Positions 8,278 through 14,788 of a DNA stretch of 16,438 nt are shown one piece after another. The position numbers and the translations under genes are program-made. Every line of letters starts with the position of its first letter. Position 1 is the stretch's first letter. Source of the stretch: Opitutales bacterium (lineage in GTDB: Bacteria; Verrucomicrobiota; Verrucomicrobiia; Opitutales; T3Sed10-336); assembly GCA_007132315.1 (NCBI GenBank), contig SLOW01000170.1, forward strand, positions 1 through 16,438. Direction: 5' to 3'. Below the pieces are notes generated by a model that worked only from the letters and a program-made list of their open reading frames with translations, had not been told where the DNA came from and ran no database searches.

Positions 8278-9531
8278 ATGGCCGGATCGTCACCGCAACT
8301 TCTGGGTGTGAAAAAGTCCTTCGGCTTCGGCGATCGCCTCGGACTGGGAACGCCCGGTCATATCGCCGCCCAACGGAAATACGATTTCGCTCCCTTTTTC
8401 GCCCAACAGTCGATTCAGGAAATGGACGGTTGCGGGAGGGAACCGGACGAGGTCATAGCGAGCGTGCGCGACGCGGTGGAGGCGGCCGGCTTCGACGGAC
8501 CCTGGGGCGCCAATGTCGAGGGACTGAGATCCAGCGGCGATGTGGAGCGTATCGACGCCTCCGGTTTTACCCTGTTCACGATCGACCCCTCGAAGCACAT
8601 CAAACCCGAGGCGGAAGACCTTCCCGAAGGCAAGGTCGTGGGTGAAGTCGAAACCCTCTACACCGAGGGCGTTTTCCAGACACTCGACTGGGACGAACGC
8701 TTCCTTGGGGAGCGATTTTACATCGGAGACAAACCCTTTCGTTTCAACCGCGAAACGCTCTACCGGACGGCGCTCAAATACGGTCGCGCCCTAGCTCATT
8801 GCGAAACGGTGGCGGCGAGCATCTCCGCCCGTGAGGGCTACGGCTCTTACGAACTCGAAACCTGTTTCGCGGGACGCGGCTGCCCGACCTCGCCGGAGGA
8901 ACATCTCTTTCTGGCGCTCGAACTGAAACACCGCGGCATCCACATCGTAGGTTTGGCGCCAGGCCCGCCGCAGGCCTGGGAATGCGCGATCGATCTCCCG
9001 GAACAAATGGAAAACGTCGGAGAAGTTCTCACCGCTCACGCCGCCATCGCGCGTCGCTACGGTCCGTATAAACTGTGCTTTCACCACGGGTCGGACAAGT
9101 TCCGCATCTACCCGGCCCTGGGACGCGCTTGCGGCGAGCTGCTGCACCTGAAAACCTCCGGCACGACTTACCTCGAAGCGCTCCGGGTGGTCTTCCGGGC
9201 GGATCCCGACCTGTTCCGGGAAATCCTCGAGCACAGCTGCCAACACCTTCCCGAACCCAACGGCCGGATCCCCATCTCCACCACGCGCGAAGAAGCCATC
9301 GAGGCCGCCGGCCGCATGCAAACGACCTCCGAAGTGGAACTCTTTTCCGAAAAGGCCGTCCGTCAGGCCCTGCACACCGGTTGTGAAGCCGTGCTCTCCC
9401 GCGGCAAGACAAACGCGGGCCAACCGTTCAAAGAGGCGATTCGCGAAATCCTCGAAGACCGGCGCGACGAATACCGGCAGACACTGGAAGAACATTTCGA
9501 CCGCCATTTCGCCGCGCTCAACGCAGGTTGA
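8278..9531 (+). CDS. uxaE: Tagaturonate epimerase (UxaE) family protein, N-terminally short
   Basis: UxaE converts D-tagaturonate to D-fructuronate in hexuronate (galacturonate) catabolism. The 417-residue protein shows motifs I associate with the Thermotoga-type UxaE family: SFGFGDRLGLGTPGHI at 14-29, FAQQS at 41-45, FTLFTIDPS at 97-105, PTSPEEHLF at 203-211, FHHGSDKFRIYP at 268-279, and HLKTSGTTYLEALR at 290-303. His and Asp/Glu residues in the last blocks are probable metal ligands. From memory, the Thermotoga enzyme carries about 90 extra residues before the GDRLG motif; here the frame stops at 8209-8211, so that domain is absent rather than missed. ATG 8278 has AAGGA only 1 nt upstream, too close for a normal ribosome-binding site; GTG 8308 is an alternative. 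No other uronate gene lies nearby, so the physiological substrate is less certain than the family. Confidence 0.78.
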   Translation: MAGSSPQLLGVKKSFGFGDRLGLGTPGHIAAQRKYDFAPFFAQQSIQEMDGCGREPDEVIASVRDAVEAAGFDGPWGANVEGLRSSGDVERIDASGFTLFTIDPSKHIKPEAEDLPEGKVVGEVETLYTEGVFQTLDWDERFLGERFYIGDKPFRFNRETLYRTALKYGRALAHCETVAASISAREGYGSYELETCFAGRGCPTSPEEHLFLALELKHRGIHIVGLAPGPPQAWECAIDLPEQMENVGEVLTAHAAIARRYGPYKLCFHHGSDKFRIYPALGRACGELLHLKTSGTTYLEALRVVFRADPDLFREILEHSCQHLPEPNGRIPISTTREEAIEAAGRMQTTSEVELFSEKAVRQALHTGCEAVLSRGKTNAGQPFKEAIREILEDRRDEYRQTLEEHFDRHFAALNAG

Positions 9532-9588
9532 TACCGCGTAAGCAAGGCGGTCCGCACTCGTTCACGTTCACGCACCGAGGAACTCAGG

Positions 9589-9963
9589 CTACAACTCCGT
9601 GTACTTCAGCGCGCGCCCCCGGCACAGGGAAACGGGATACTTTCGGGAATTGGCCTCCAGCTTGGTGCGGACGGCTTGACCCAGGTCGATGCCGGTCACA
9701 TTGGCCATCTGCAACGTGAGAATCAGGATATCGGCGAGCTCCTCCTCGATGCGCGCGCGCGATTCGGCGTCCTCCGGCAGGGCGCGCGAATCGTGACTCT
9801 CGCACCACAGGAACAGGTCCATCAGCTCGGCCGACTCCGAAGCGATCGCCATGGATAAGTTCTTGGGAGAATGAAACTGGAGCCATTCGCGCTCCTCGGC
9901 AAAGGCCAGCACTTCCCCCTTAAGAGCCTCAAGATCACATTTTTTCCCAGCCTTTTTCTTCAT
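9589..9963 (-). CDS. MazG-like nucleotide pyrophosphohydrolase
   Basis: A 124-residue all-alpha NTP pyrophosphohydrolase, a class that converts (often non-canonical) dNTPs to dNMP and pyrophosphate as a nucleotide-pool cleaner. The metal-binding pattern E-x-x-E ... E-x-x-D is visible as Glu43/Glu46 in ASESAELMD and Glu75/Asp78 in EEELADIL. The C-terminal signature K-x-x-x-N-x-x-KYP ... RG-x-x-x-KY-x-EL (101-124) is complete and typical of the short DCTPP1/RS21-C6-like group. I chose ATG 9963 because it places the catalytic core at the usual distance; the frame is open back to ATG 10107, but that extension (Cys-rich, no similarity) looks non-coding and most of it would be 5' leader. It is convergent with the uxaE gene and 202 nt downstream of recF, with a promoter candidate of its own at 10101-10129. 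Confidence 0.9.
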   Translation of the reverse strand: MKKKAGKKCDLEALKGEVLAFAEEREWLQFHSPKNLSMAIASESAELMDLFLWCESHDSRALPEDAESRARIEEELADILILTLQMANVTGIDLGQAVRTKLEANSRKYPVSLCRGRALKYTEL

Positions 9964-10100
9964 CGGCCACGATCCCAACGAAAGTAAGCAACACTCACCC
10001 GCCCCATACCGAAAGCAGGATCCCGGCAACACACACGTCATGCGAAAGCAGCGGTTATATAACAGACAAATCCCCTTCTTGGAAAGAAAACCTTCAAAGA

Positions 10101-10129
10101 AATACACGTTACAGTAAAATCTCCGTCAA
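10101..10129 (-). promoter_or_regulatory. Sigma70-type promoter for the MazG-like gene
   Basis: Read on the - strand, TTGACG (10129-10124, 5 of 6 consensus) is followed after exactly 17 nt by TGTATT (10106-10101, 4 of 6). Transcription would begin near 10094, giving a leader of about 130 nt before ATG 9963. The leader contains the palindrome TTATATAA (10055-10062), which could act as a second -10 element but has a poor -35. The promoter sits 37 nt beyond the recF stop codon. Confidence 0.5.
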
Positions 10130-10165
10130 CCCATACCCATTCCGATCGCCACTCAGGATCCCGGC

Positions 10166-11287
10166 TCACTGCGCGGTGCGAATTCCACACTCTCCGGAAG
10201 CGATCCGGGATTCCCACGCGAACGTTCCGCCGGCAACCCGGCAGAACCGCCACGCGTCGTCCCCGAGTTCCGGCCGCATAACTCCGGTGGCAAAAACCTG
10301 CGCCTCTCCGGCGACCAACGCCCAAAAGCGCTCACGGCGCCCCCCGTCGAGCTCGGCGGTGACGTCGTCCAGAAGCAGCGGCGGCAGCAGTCCGGTCCCC
10401 GCACGGACGTAATCCGCCTGGGCCAAACGCAGCGCGATCACGAACGAACGCTGCTGGCCCTCCGACCCATACCGCGCCAGCGACCGCCCCTCCAAACCAA
10501 AATGCAGATCGTCGCGGTGCGGTCCGGCCTGGGTTGCCCCCGCCTGCCGGTCCCGGTCGCGCCCCTCACACCAGCGCTCGATCCACTCTTCGGGCGCCTG
10601 CGCGGCGCTCCCGGGCTTCCGAAGTTCCAGCAAGGCCGCCGCGTCCTCGCCGCCGAGATGCCGGTAGGCCTTCTCCAAAGAAACGTTCAATTCCCGAAGG
10701 CCGGCCTCGCGCGCCTTGCCCAATCGACTCGCCGGACCGGCCATCTCGCGTTCGAAGGCCGACAATTCGGCCGCGCCCGCCCGCTCCCGCAGGAGGGCGT
10801 TGCGGGCCGTCAAGCCGCGGTGATACTGCTGCAGGACTTGAAAGTAGGCCGAATCCACAGCCGAGAACAGCAGATCCATCCAGCGACGCCGCAACCCGGG
10901 AGCGCCCCGGACCAGTTGAATGTCGTCCGCGGAAAAAACCACCGTTGGAAACCGCCCGATAATATCGCCCAGCCGGGAGACCCGCTCGTCGTCCCAATGA
11001 ACCGTCCGGTTCCCGCGCGATCCGATGCGCAGGGTGACCCGGGTTCTCCCAAAACGCTCGTGTTCGAAGGTGTACGCCGCGGCCGCCTCCGGCTGCCCCT
11101 CCCGCACGAGAAGGCGGTTCTCGGCCGTCCGGAAAGACCGCAGTGCGGTCAGGTATCCCAGCGCTTCCAGGAGGTTGGTTTTCCCCTGTCCGTTGGCTCC
11201 AACAAAAAAATGACGCCGTCCCTCGAAAACGAGGCGAGCCTCGGCGACGTTGCGGAAATTCTGCAAGGTGACGTCGCGCAGAATCAC
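10166..11287 (-). CDS. recF: DNA replication and repair protein RecF
   Basis: SMC-like ATPase that helps load RecA at single-strand gaps (with RecO and RecR). The 373-residue product contains the N-terminal LQNFRNV segment (8-14), Walker A GANGQGKT (30-37), the family block GPHRDDL (255-261), the ABC-type signature SEGQQRS (275-281) and Walker B PLLLDDVTAELD (303-314, Asp307/Asp308). The length is standard. The start is assigned to GTG 11287 because it gives the canonical N-terminus and overlaps the cysteine desulfurase stop by 4 nt (GTGA), implying translational coupling; an in-frame ATG at 11341 would add 18 residues inside the upstream gene. recF commonly neighbours dnaA, dnaN or gyrB, so its place here after a cysteine desulfurase is unusual. 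No terminator is seen after the stop. Confidence 0.95.
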   Translation of the reverse strand: MILRDVTLQNFRNVAEARLVFEGRRHFFVGANGQGKTNLLEALGYLTALRSFRTAENRLLVREGQPEAAAAYTFEHERFGRTRVTLRIGSRGNRTVHWDDERVSRLGDIIGRFPTVVFSADDIQLVRGAPGLRRRWMDLLFSAVDSAYFQVLQQYHRGLTARNALLRERAGAAELSAFEREMAGPASRLGKAREAGLRELNVSLEKAYRHLGGEDAAALLELRKPGSAAQAPEEWIERWCEGRDRDRQAGATQAGPHRDDLHFGLEGRSLARYGSEGQQRSFVIALRLAQADYVRAGTGLLPPLLLDDVTAELDGGRRERFWALVAGEAQVFATGVMRPELGDDAWRFCRVAGGTFAWESRIASGECGIRTAQ

Positions 11288-12453
11288 GGCTCGACCGAGA
11301 TGACGTTTGTCAGGGACTGGCCGGAATCGCTCTCGTCCCATCGTTCCCAAATCCCGCCGAAGACCTCCGCCAGGCCGCGCCAGTCCTCCGACCCGGTGGC
11401 CCCTCCGGCACTGACACGCACTGCCCGTTTCGCTTCGTCCGGCGATATCCCCAGGGCCGCCAGCACGTGCGACGGCGCGCGGTCGGCGGTGGCACAGGCC
11501 GAGCCGGTCGAGACGGCAAACCCGTCGCGGTCGAGTTTCAGCACCCAGCGGTGATTGGCGTGGCGGGGCATGACGAGCATCGAGGTGTTCCAAAGCCGGT
11601 CCGCCCCCGTCGAGACCGCGCGGGCTCCCGGCACGGCTTCCCGGACCGCCGATTCGAAGGCGTCCCGCCGGCTCGCGCGCTCTTCGATATCCACAGACCC
11701 GTCGGCCTCGCAGGCCTCCAACGCCGCCACCATGGCCGCCACCCCCGGCAGATCCTCGGTCCCGGCCCGCCGCCGGTGCTCGTGTCCGCCGCCGCGTTGT
11801 CCCTGAAACCCCGAAAAACGCGCGGACACCCTGAGAAACCCCGTCCCCTTCGATCCGCCGAACTTGTGCGCCGATCCCGACACCAGGTCGCACCCGGACA
11901 ACGCCGCCGCCGGGTACTTGCCGAACCATTGCGCGGCGTCACAGTGGAACGGAACCCGGAACGCGCGGCACCGCTCGGCGATTTCCCGAAACGGCTGGAC
12001 GACGCCGGTTTCGTTATTGGCCGCCATGACCGAAACCAGGGCCGGGCGCTCGTCCCGGATCCTCTGTTCCACCTCCGCCGGATCGACGCGGCCCTCCGAA
12101 TCGACACCGAGCCAGGACACCCGCTCGCCGAAGGCCGCCCGGGCGGCTTCGCGCACGCAAGGATGTTCCACCGGCGCCAGCAAGACCCCTTGCCGGCCCT
12201 CCGCGCCGCGGCCGTAATGCGCCATCACCGCGTTGTTCGCTTCGGTCGCACCCGAGTTGAAAATCAGTTCACCGACCGGACAGCCCAAGAGCCCGGCCAG
12301 GCGTTCCCGGCAATCCTCCAGCCGGTTGCGGGCCCGGCCGGCGGCCCGGTAGGGCGCCGAGGGATTGTGCCAGAACTCATCCGCCGCCCGCAACCAGGCT
12401 TCCCGGGCGGCGGGAACCATCGGTGTGGTGGCGTTGTGATCGAAATAGATCAT
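11284..12453 (-). CDS. Cysteine desulfurase (NifS/IscS family)
   Basis: PLP enzyme that takes sulfur from L-cysteine to form an enzyme persulfide and alanine, supplying sulfur for Fe-S clusters or tRNA thiolation. The 389-residue protein has the standard N-terminus IYFDHNATTP, the FNSGATEANN block (65-74), His97 in APVEHP, ANNETG (145-150), Asp172 in HCDAAQ, the PLP lysine Lys197 in SGSAHKFGG, and the GGGHEHRRRAGTED segment (221-234). The catalytic cysteine is Cys320 in VSTGSACATADRAPSH. All key residues are present, so the enzyme should be active. No scaffold or thiolase gene (iscU, mnmA) is adjacent, so I cannot choose between IscS, NifS or a specialised role. It lies 45 nt after the LysM lipoprotein gene and overlaps recF by 4 nt, so the three probably form one transcript. 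Confidence 0.94.
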   Translation of the reverse strand: MIYFDHNATTPMVPAAREAWLRAADEFWHNPSAPYRAAGRARNRLEDCRERLAGLLGCPVGELIFNSGATEANNAVMAHYGRGAEGRQGVLLAPVEHPCVREAARAAFGERVSWLGVDSEGRVDPAEVEQRIRDERPALVSVMAANNETGVVQPFREIAERCRAFRVPFHCDAAQWFGKYPAAALSGCDLVSGSAHKFGGSKGTGFLRVSARFSGFQGQRGGGHEHRRRAGTEDLPGVAAMVAALEACEADGSVDIEERASRRDAFESAVREAVPGARAVSTGADRLWNTSMLVMPRHANHRWVLKLDRDGFAVSTGSACATADRAPSHVLAALGISPDEAKRAVRVSAGGATGSEDWRGLAEVFGGIWERWDESDSGQSLTNVISVEP

Positions 12454-12498
12454 GTGTTACCAACGTAATCAAAAACGCGTTCGCCGCACCTCGTCAGC

Positions 12499-13374
12499 TC
12501 AATCGACTGGAATGCGGAGAGTCATTCCCGCGCGCACGGAGTTCTCATCCGGCAGGCGGTCGCGGTTGGCTTCATAGATATCCCGCCACCGACTTCCCGT
12601 GCCGTAAATCCGTCGGCTGATCGCGTACAGACTGTCTCCCTGGCGCACCGTATAAGTCTCAGTCGGCGAGTCGGAGGCGCTCCGCGTTTCCGCGCTCCCG
12701 GAGTCGTTCGATTCCCGCTCGGCTCGTTGCGACTCGGGCGCGGCCTGGGCGGTCCGGTTCCGTTCCGCCCGCCGCACGGCTTCCTCGGCCCGGCGATTGG
12801 CATCCTCAATTCCGGCCGTCAAGGCTTCGCGCTCTTCGCGCAGGCTCGCGACTTCGGCCCGGAGGCGGCGGTTCTCCTCCTCGAGATCCTCGACCGTCTC
12901 CAGTAGATCGAGCCGCTCGAGCGGGTGCCGCAGCGGGTCCGCCGGCAGAGTGCGGGCCAGTTCCTTCATCGCCCGGTCGATCTGACCCCGGACCAGGTCC
13001 GCCTGCGGCGAATTGGGCGCCTGGTCCAGGTACCTGCGGAAATGATAGATCGCCTCCACCGGCTCCTCCATCCGGTTCAGGTAAATGTCACCCGCTTCCA
13101 GGTGCGACTCCGCCGCATCGCCCGGCCGGCGATCAATCACCCGCAGGAACGCCGTCAACGCCTCCTCGTGCCGGCCCTCGCGAACCAACTGCTTGCCCCG
13201 CTGAAAGGCCCGTTCGCGTTCCTCGTTCACCGTTTCCCCCTGATCGTATAAGCCGCAGCCGGCGAGAAACGAACCGAGGAGTGCGAACAGGATCAGTCGC
13301 AACCGGCCCGCGGCTCCGGTCGGGAACCGGGCGGTTCGGGAATTTAACTCTTTCGCTGGCGTGCGCTCCTCCAT
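12499..13374 (-). CDS. LysM-domain lipoprotein with TPR-like and coiled-coil regions
   Basis: Predicted periplasmic lipoprotein that binds peptidoglycan. The 291-residue product has, in order: a lipoprotein signal with hydrophobic core LRLILFALLGSFLAGC and lipidated Cys40; two TPR-like helical repeats (about 54-125, with EEALTAFLRVI and EAIYHFRRYL); a charged coiled coil (about 160-205); a Ser/Glu-rich linker; and a C-terminal LysM domain (240-289, TYTVRQGDSLYAISRRIYG ... GMTLRIP). LysM binds GlcNAc-containing glycans. The start is ambiguous: ATG 13374 gives an unusually long 25-residue n-region, while in-frame TTG 13302 would start the signal directly as (M)RLILFALLG. A TATAAT on this strand overlaps ATG 13374, which would favour the inner start if it is used. 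The gene is divergent from kdsD with only 24 nt between annotated starts and heads the run with the cysteine desulfurase gene and recF. Confidence 0.86.
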   Translation of the reverse strand: MEERTPAKELNSRTARFPTGAAGRLRLILFALLGSFLAGCGLYDQGETVNEERERAFQRGKQLVREGRHEEALTAFLRVIDRRPGDAAESHLEAGDIYLNRMEEPVEAIYHFRRYLDQAPNSPQADLVRGQIDRAMKELARTLPADPLRHPLERLDLLETVEDLEEENRRLRAEVASLREEREALTAGIEDANRRAEEAVRRAERNRTAQAAPESQRAERESNDSGSAETRSASDSPTETYTVRQGDSLYAISRRIYGTGSRWRDIYEANRDRLPDENSVRAGMTLRIPVD

Positions 13375-13380
13375 TATAAA
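13351..13380 (+). promoter_or_regulatory. Possible promoter for kdsD with a symmetric -10 element
   Basis: TATAAA (13375-13380, 5 of 6 consensus) lies 17 nt after a weak TTCGCT (13352-13357). A start near 13387 would leave a 12-nt leader containing GGTGAG (13390-13395) before ATG 13399. The core TTATAA (13374-13379) is palindromic, so the opposite strand reads TATAAT at 13378-13373 towards the LysM gene, though without a recognisable -35. Pattern evidence only. Confidence 0.35.
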
Positions 13381-13398
13381 ACAAACACCGGTGAGCCT

Positions 13399-14442
13399 AT
13401 GACGAAGAAAAACCGCGACACAACAGCAATCCAACCGGATAGCGGCGGACGCGCCACCATGAATACCGAACGTATTCTGGAAAAGGCGCGCCAGTGTCTG
13501 GAAATCGAAATGGACGCCATCGCCGCCACCAGTCGCGGTCTCGACGAATCGTTCACAACCGTGGTCCGCGAAATCGAACGTTGTCTCCGGGCCGGCCGCA
13601 AAATCATTTTCACCGGGGTCGGCAAGAGCGCCCACATCTGCCAGAAACTGGTCGGCACCTTCAACAGCATCACAGCACGGTCCAGTTTTCTCGACGCCAC
13701 CCAGGCGCTTCACGGAGACCTCGGGCTGTGTCTCGACGGCGATCTCGCCATCCTGCTGAGCAACAGCGGGGAAACCGAGGAGATGATTCGCCTGGCCCCC
13801 ATACTGAAGCGGCTCCATCTCAAAACCGTCGCCATGACCGGCCAGCCCGGGTCCACCCTCTGCGACATCTGCGACCTGCCCCTGACCTTCCTGGTACCCC
13901 GAGAAGCCTGCCCGTTGCGCCTGGCGCCCACCGCGAGCAGCACGGCCAGTCTGGCCCTGGGCGACGCCCTGGCCATGGTGCTGCTGGAGATGAAAGGCTT
14001 CACGGAAAAGGATTTCGCCCGCTTTCACCCGGCCGGCAGCCTCGGGCGCAGCCTGTTGCTCCGGGTGGCCGACATCATGCGAACCGGCGCCCGGTTTCCC
14101 AAGCTGCCGGAAACCACGCTCACCCGCGACGCCATCCATGCCATGACCCGGGCCAAGACCGGGTCGATCGCTCTCATCGAGGTGGAGGGCGGCCGGTTGA
14201 GCGGGATTTTCACCGACGGGGATTTCCGCCGGGCCACGGTGGACAGCGACAATTGTCTGGACCGCCCCGTCGCCGAATTCATGACGCGGCGGCCAAAGAC
14301 CATCGAGGCCGACTCCCTGGCAGTCGAAGCGCTCAAACTCTTCGAAAAGCACCGCATCGACGATCTGATCGTGGTGGACGCCGACGGCGTGCCCGTGGGG
14401 CTGATCGACAATCAGGACCTGCCCCGGCTGCGGATTATCTGA
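13399..14442 (+). CDS. kdsD: D-arabinose-5-phosphate isomerase (KdsD/KpsF family)
   Basis: Converts D-ribulose 5-phosphate to D-arabinose 5-phosphate, the first step towards Kdo of lipopolysaccharide. The 347-residue protein has an N-terminal SIS domain (about 50-200) and two CBS repeats (about 222-280 and 290-345). Residues matching the E. coli catalytic set are all present: Lys76 in GVGKSAH, His105 in ALHGDLG, Glu125 in SNSGETEE and His210 in FHPAGSLG, along with the block EACPLRLAPTAS. One deviation: the segment before the active-site histidine reads FLDATQALHG where E. coli has a VHPGEAAHG-type sequence. ATG 13399 has a reasonable GGTGAG ribosome-binding site; ATG 13459 would give a 327-residue form whose N-terminus aligns better with relatives. 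It stands alone on its strand and ends directly against the next - strand gene. It supports an LPS-bearing diderm. Confidence 0.93.
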   Translation: MTKKNRDTTAIQPDSGGRATMNTERILEKARQCLEIEMDAIAATSRGLDESFTTVVREIERCLRAGRKIIFTGVGKSAHICQKLVGTFNSITARSSFLDATQALHGDLGLCLDGDLAILLSNSGETEEMIRLAPILKRLHLKTVAMTGQPGSTLCDICDLPLTFLVPREACPLRLAPTASSTASLALGDALAMVLLEMKGFTEKDFARFHPAGSLGRSLLLRVADIMRTGARFPKLPETTLTRDAIHAMTRAKTGSIALIEVEGGRLSGIFTDGDFRRATVDSDNCLDRPVAEFMTRRPKTIEADSLAVEALKLFEKHRIDDLIVVDADGVPVGLIDNQDLPRLRII

Positions 14443-14685
14443 TCACTGTCCGGGAATGTGAAAGTGCCTCCGTTTGAGGCTGGCGGGGCGCTTGCCGCAC
14501 GGCCGGGGATGCAGGCCGTAACCACAGCGCGGGCAGTGGAAGTGCCGGGGCCGAAACCAAATCCAAAGCGCCACCGGAAAACAGAGGAACACGAAAACCC
14601 AAATCAACACTTTGTCGCCGCGGGTGAAAAACTTCCTCATGGTTTCGGTCTGGCAACGCGGACAGCTCGGTCGTTTTCGGCTCAT
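14443..14685 (-). CDS. Small membrane protein with two CxxC pairs flanking a transmembrane helix (LITAF-like layout)
   Basis: An 80-residue protein with CPRC at 8-11, a hydrophobic helix at about 25-44 (Trp, Phe, Leu, Val-rich, with Pro37) and HFHCPRCGYGL at 48-58, followed by a basic tail. The pairs Cys8/Cys11 and Cys51/Cys54 would form one zinc site if the hydrophobic segment dips into the membrane as a hairpin. This is the layout of the eukaryotic LITAF-type zinc ribbon (CPxCQ, then a hydrophobic stretch, then H-x-CPxCG). I see this as architectural resemblance, not proven homology; a plain two-zinc-knuckle membrane protein is the alternative. ATG 14685 is chosen over the in-frame ATG 14739 because it starts just before the first CPRC and because a weak promoter at 14745-14773 would put the transcript start about at 14738. 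The stop codon abuts that of kdsD. Confidence 0.72.
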   Translation of the reverse strand: MSRKRPSCPRCQTETMRKFFTRGDKVLIWVFVFLCFPVALWIWFRPRHFHCPRCGYGLHPRPCGKRPASLKRRHFHIPGQ

Positions 14686-14744
14686 GTGATTCGCGGATCC
14701 GGTTGGCACCACCAATGCCGTGGTTTCGGAAAGGGACATGGCAC

Positions 14745-14773
14745 TAAATAACCCAAAAACCCTTGCACTTCAA
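14745..14773 (-). promoter_or_regulatory. Weak promoter candidate for the CxxC membrane protein
   Basis: On the - strand TTGAAG (14773-14768, 4 of 6 consensus) is followed after 17 nt by TATTTA (14750-14745, 3 of 6). It would start transcription about 53 nt upstream of ATG 14685. The region also lies directly behind the stop of the coiled-coil gene, so simple read-through is an equally good explanation. Confidence 0.25.
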
Positions 14774-14788
14774 ATCGACAACGGCCCA

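Noticed and set aside
9964..10107. 48-residue N-terminal extension of the MazG-like protein
   Set aside because: It is Cys-rich without similarity to the family, and the predicted transcript start lies at about 10094, downstream of ATG 10107.
11288..11929. Long N-terminal extension of the RecF frame
   Set aside because: It overlaps the cysteine desulfurase out of phase; RecF aligns from GTG 11287 with normal length.
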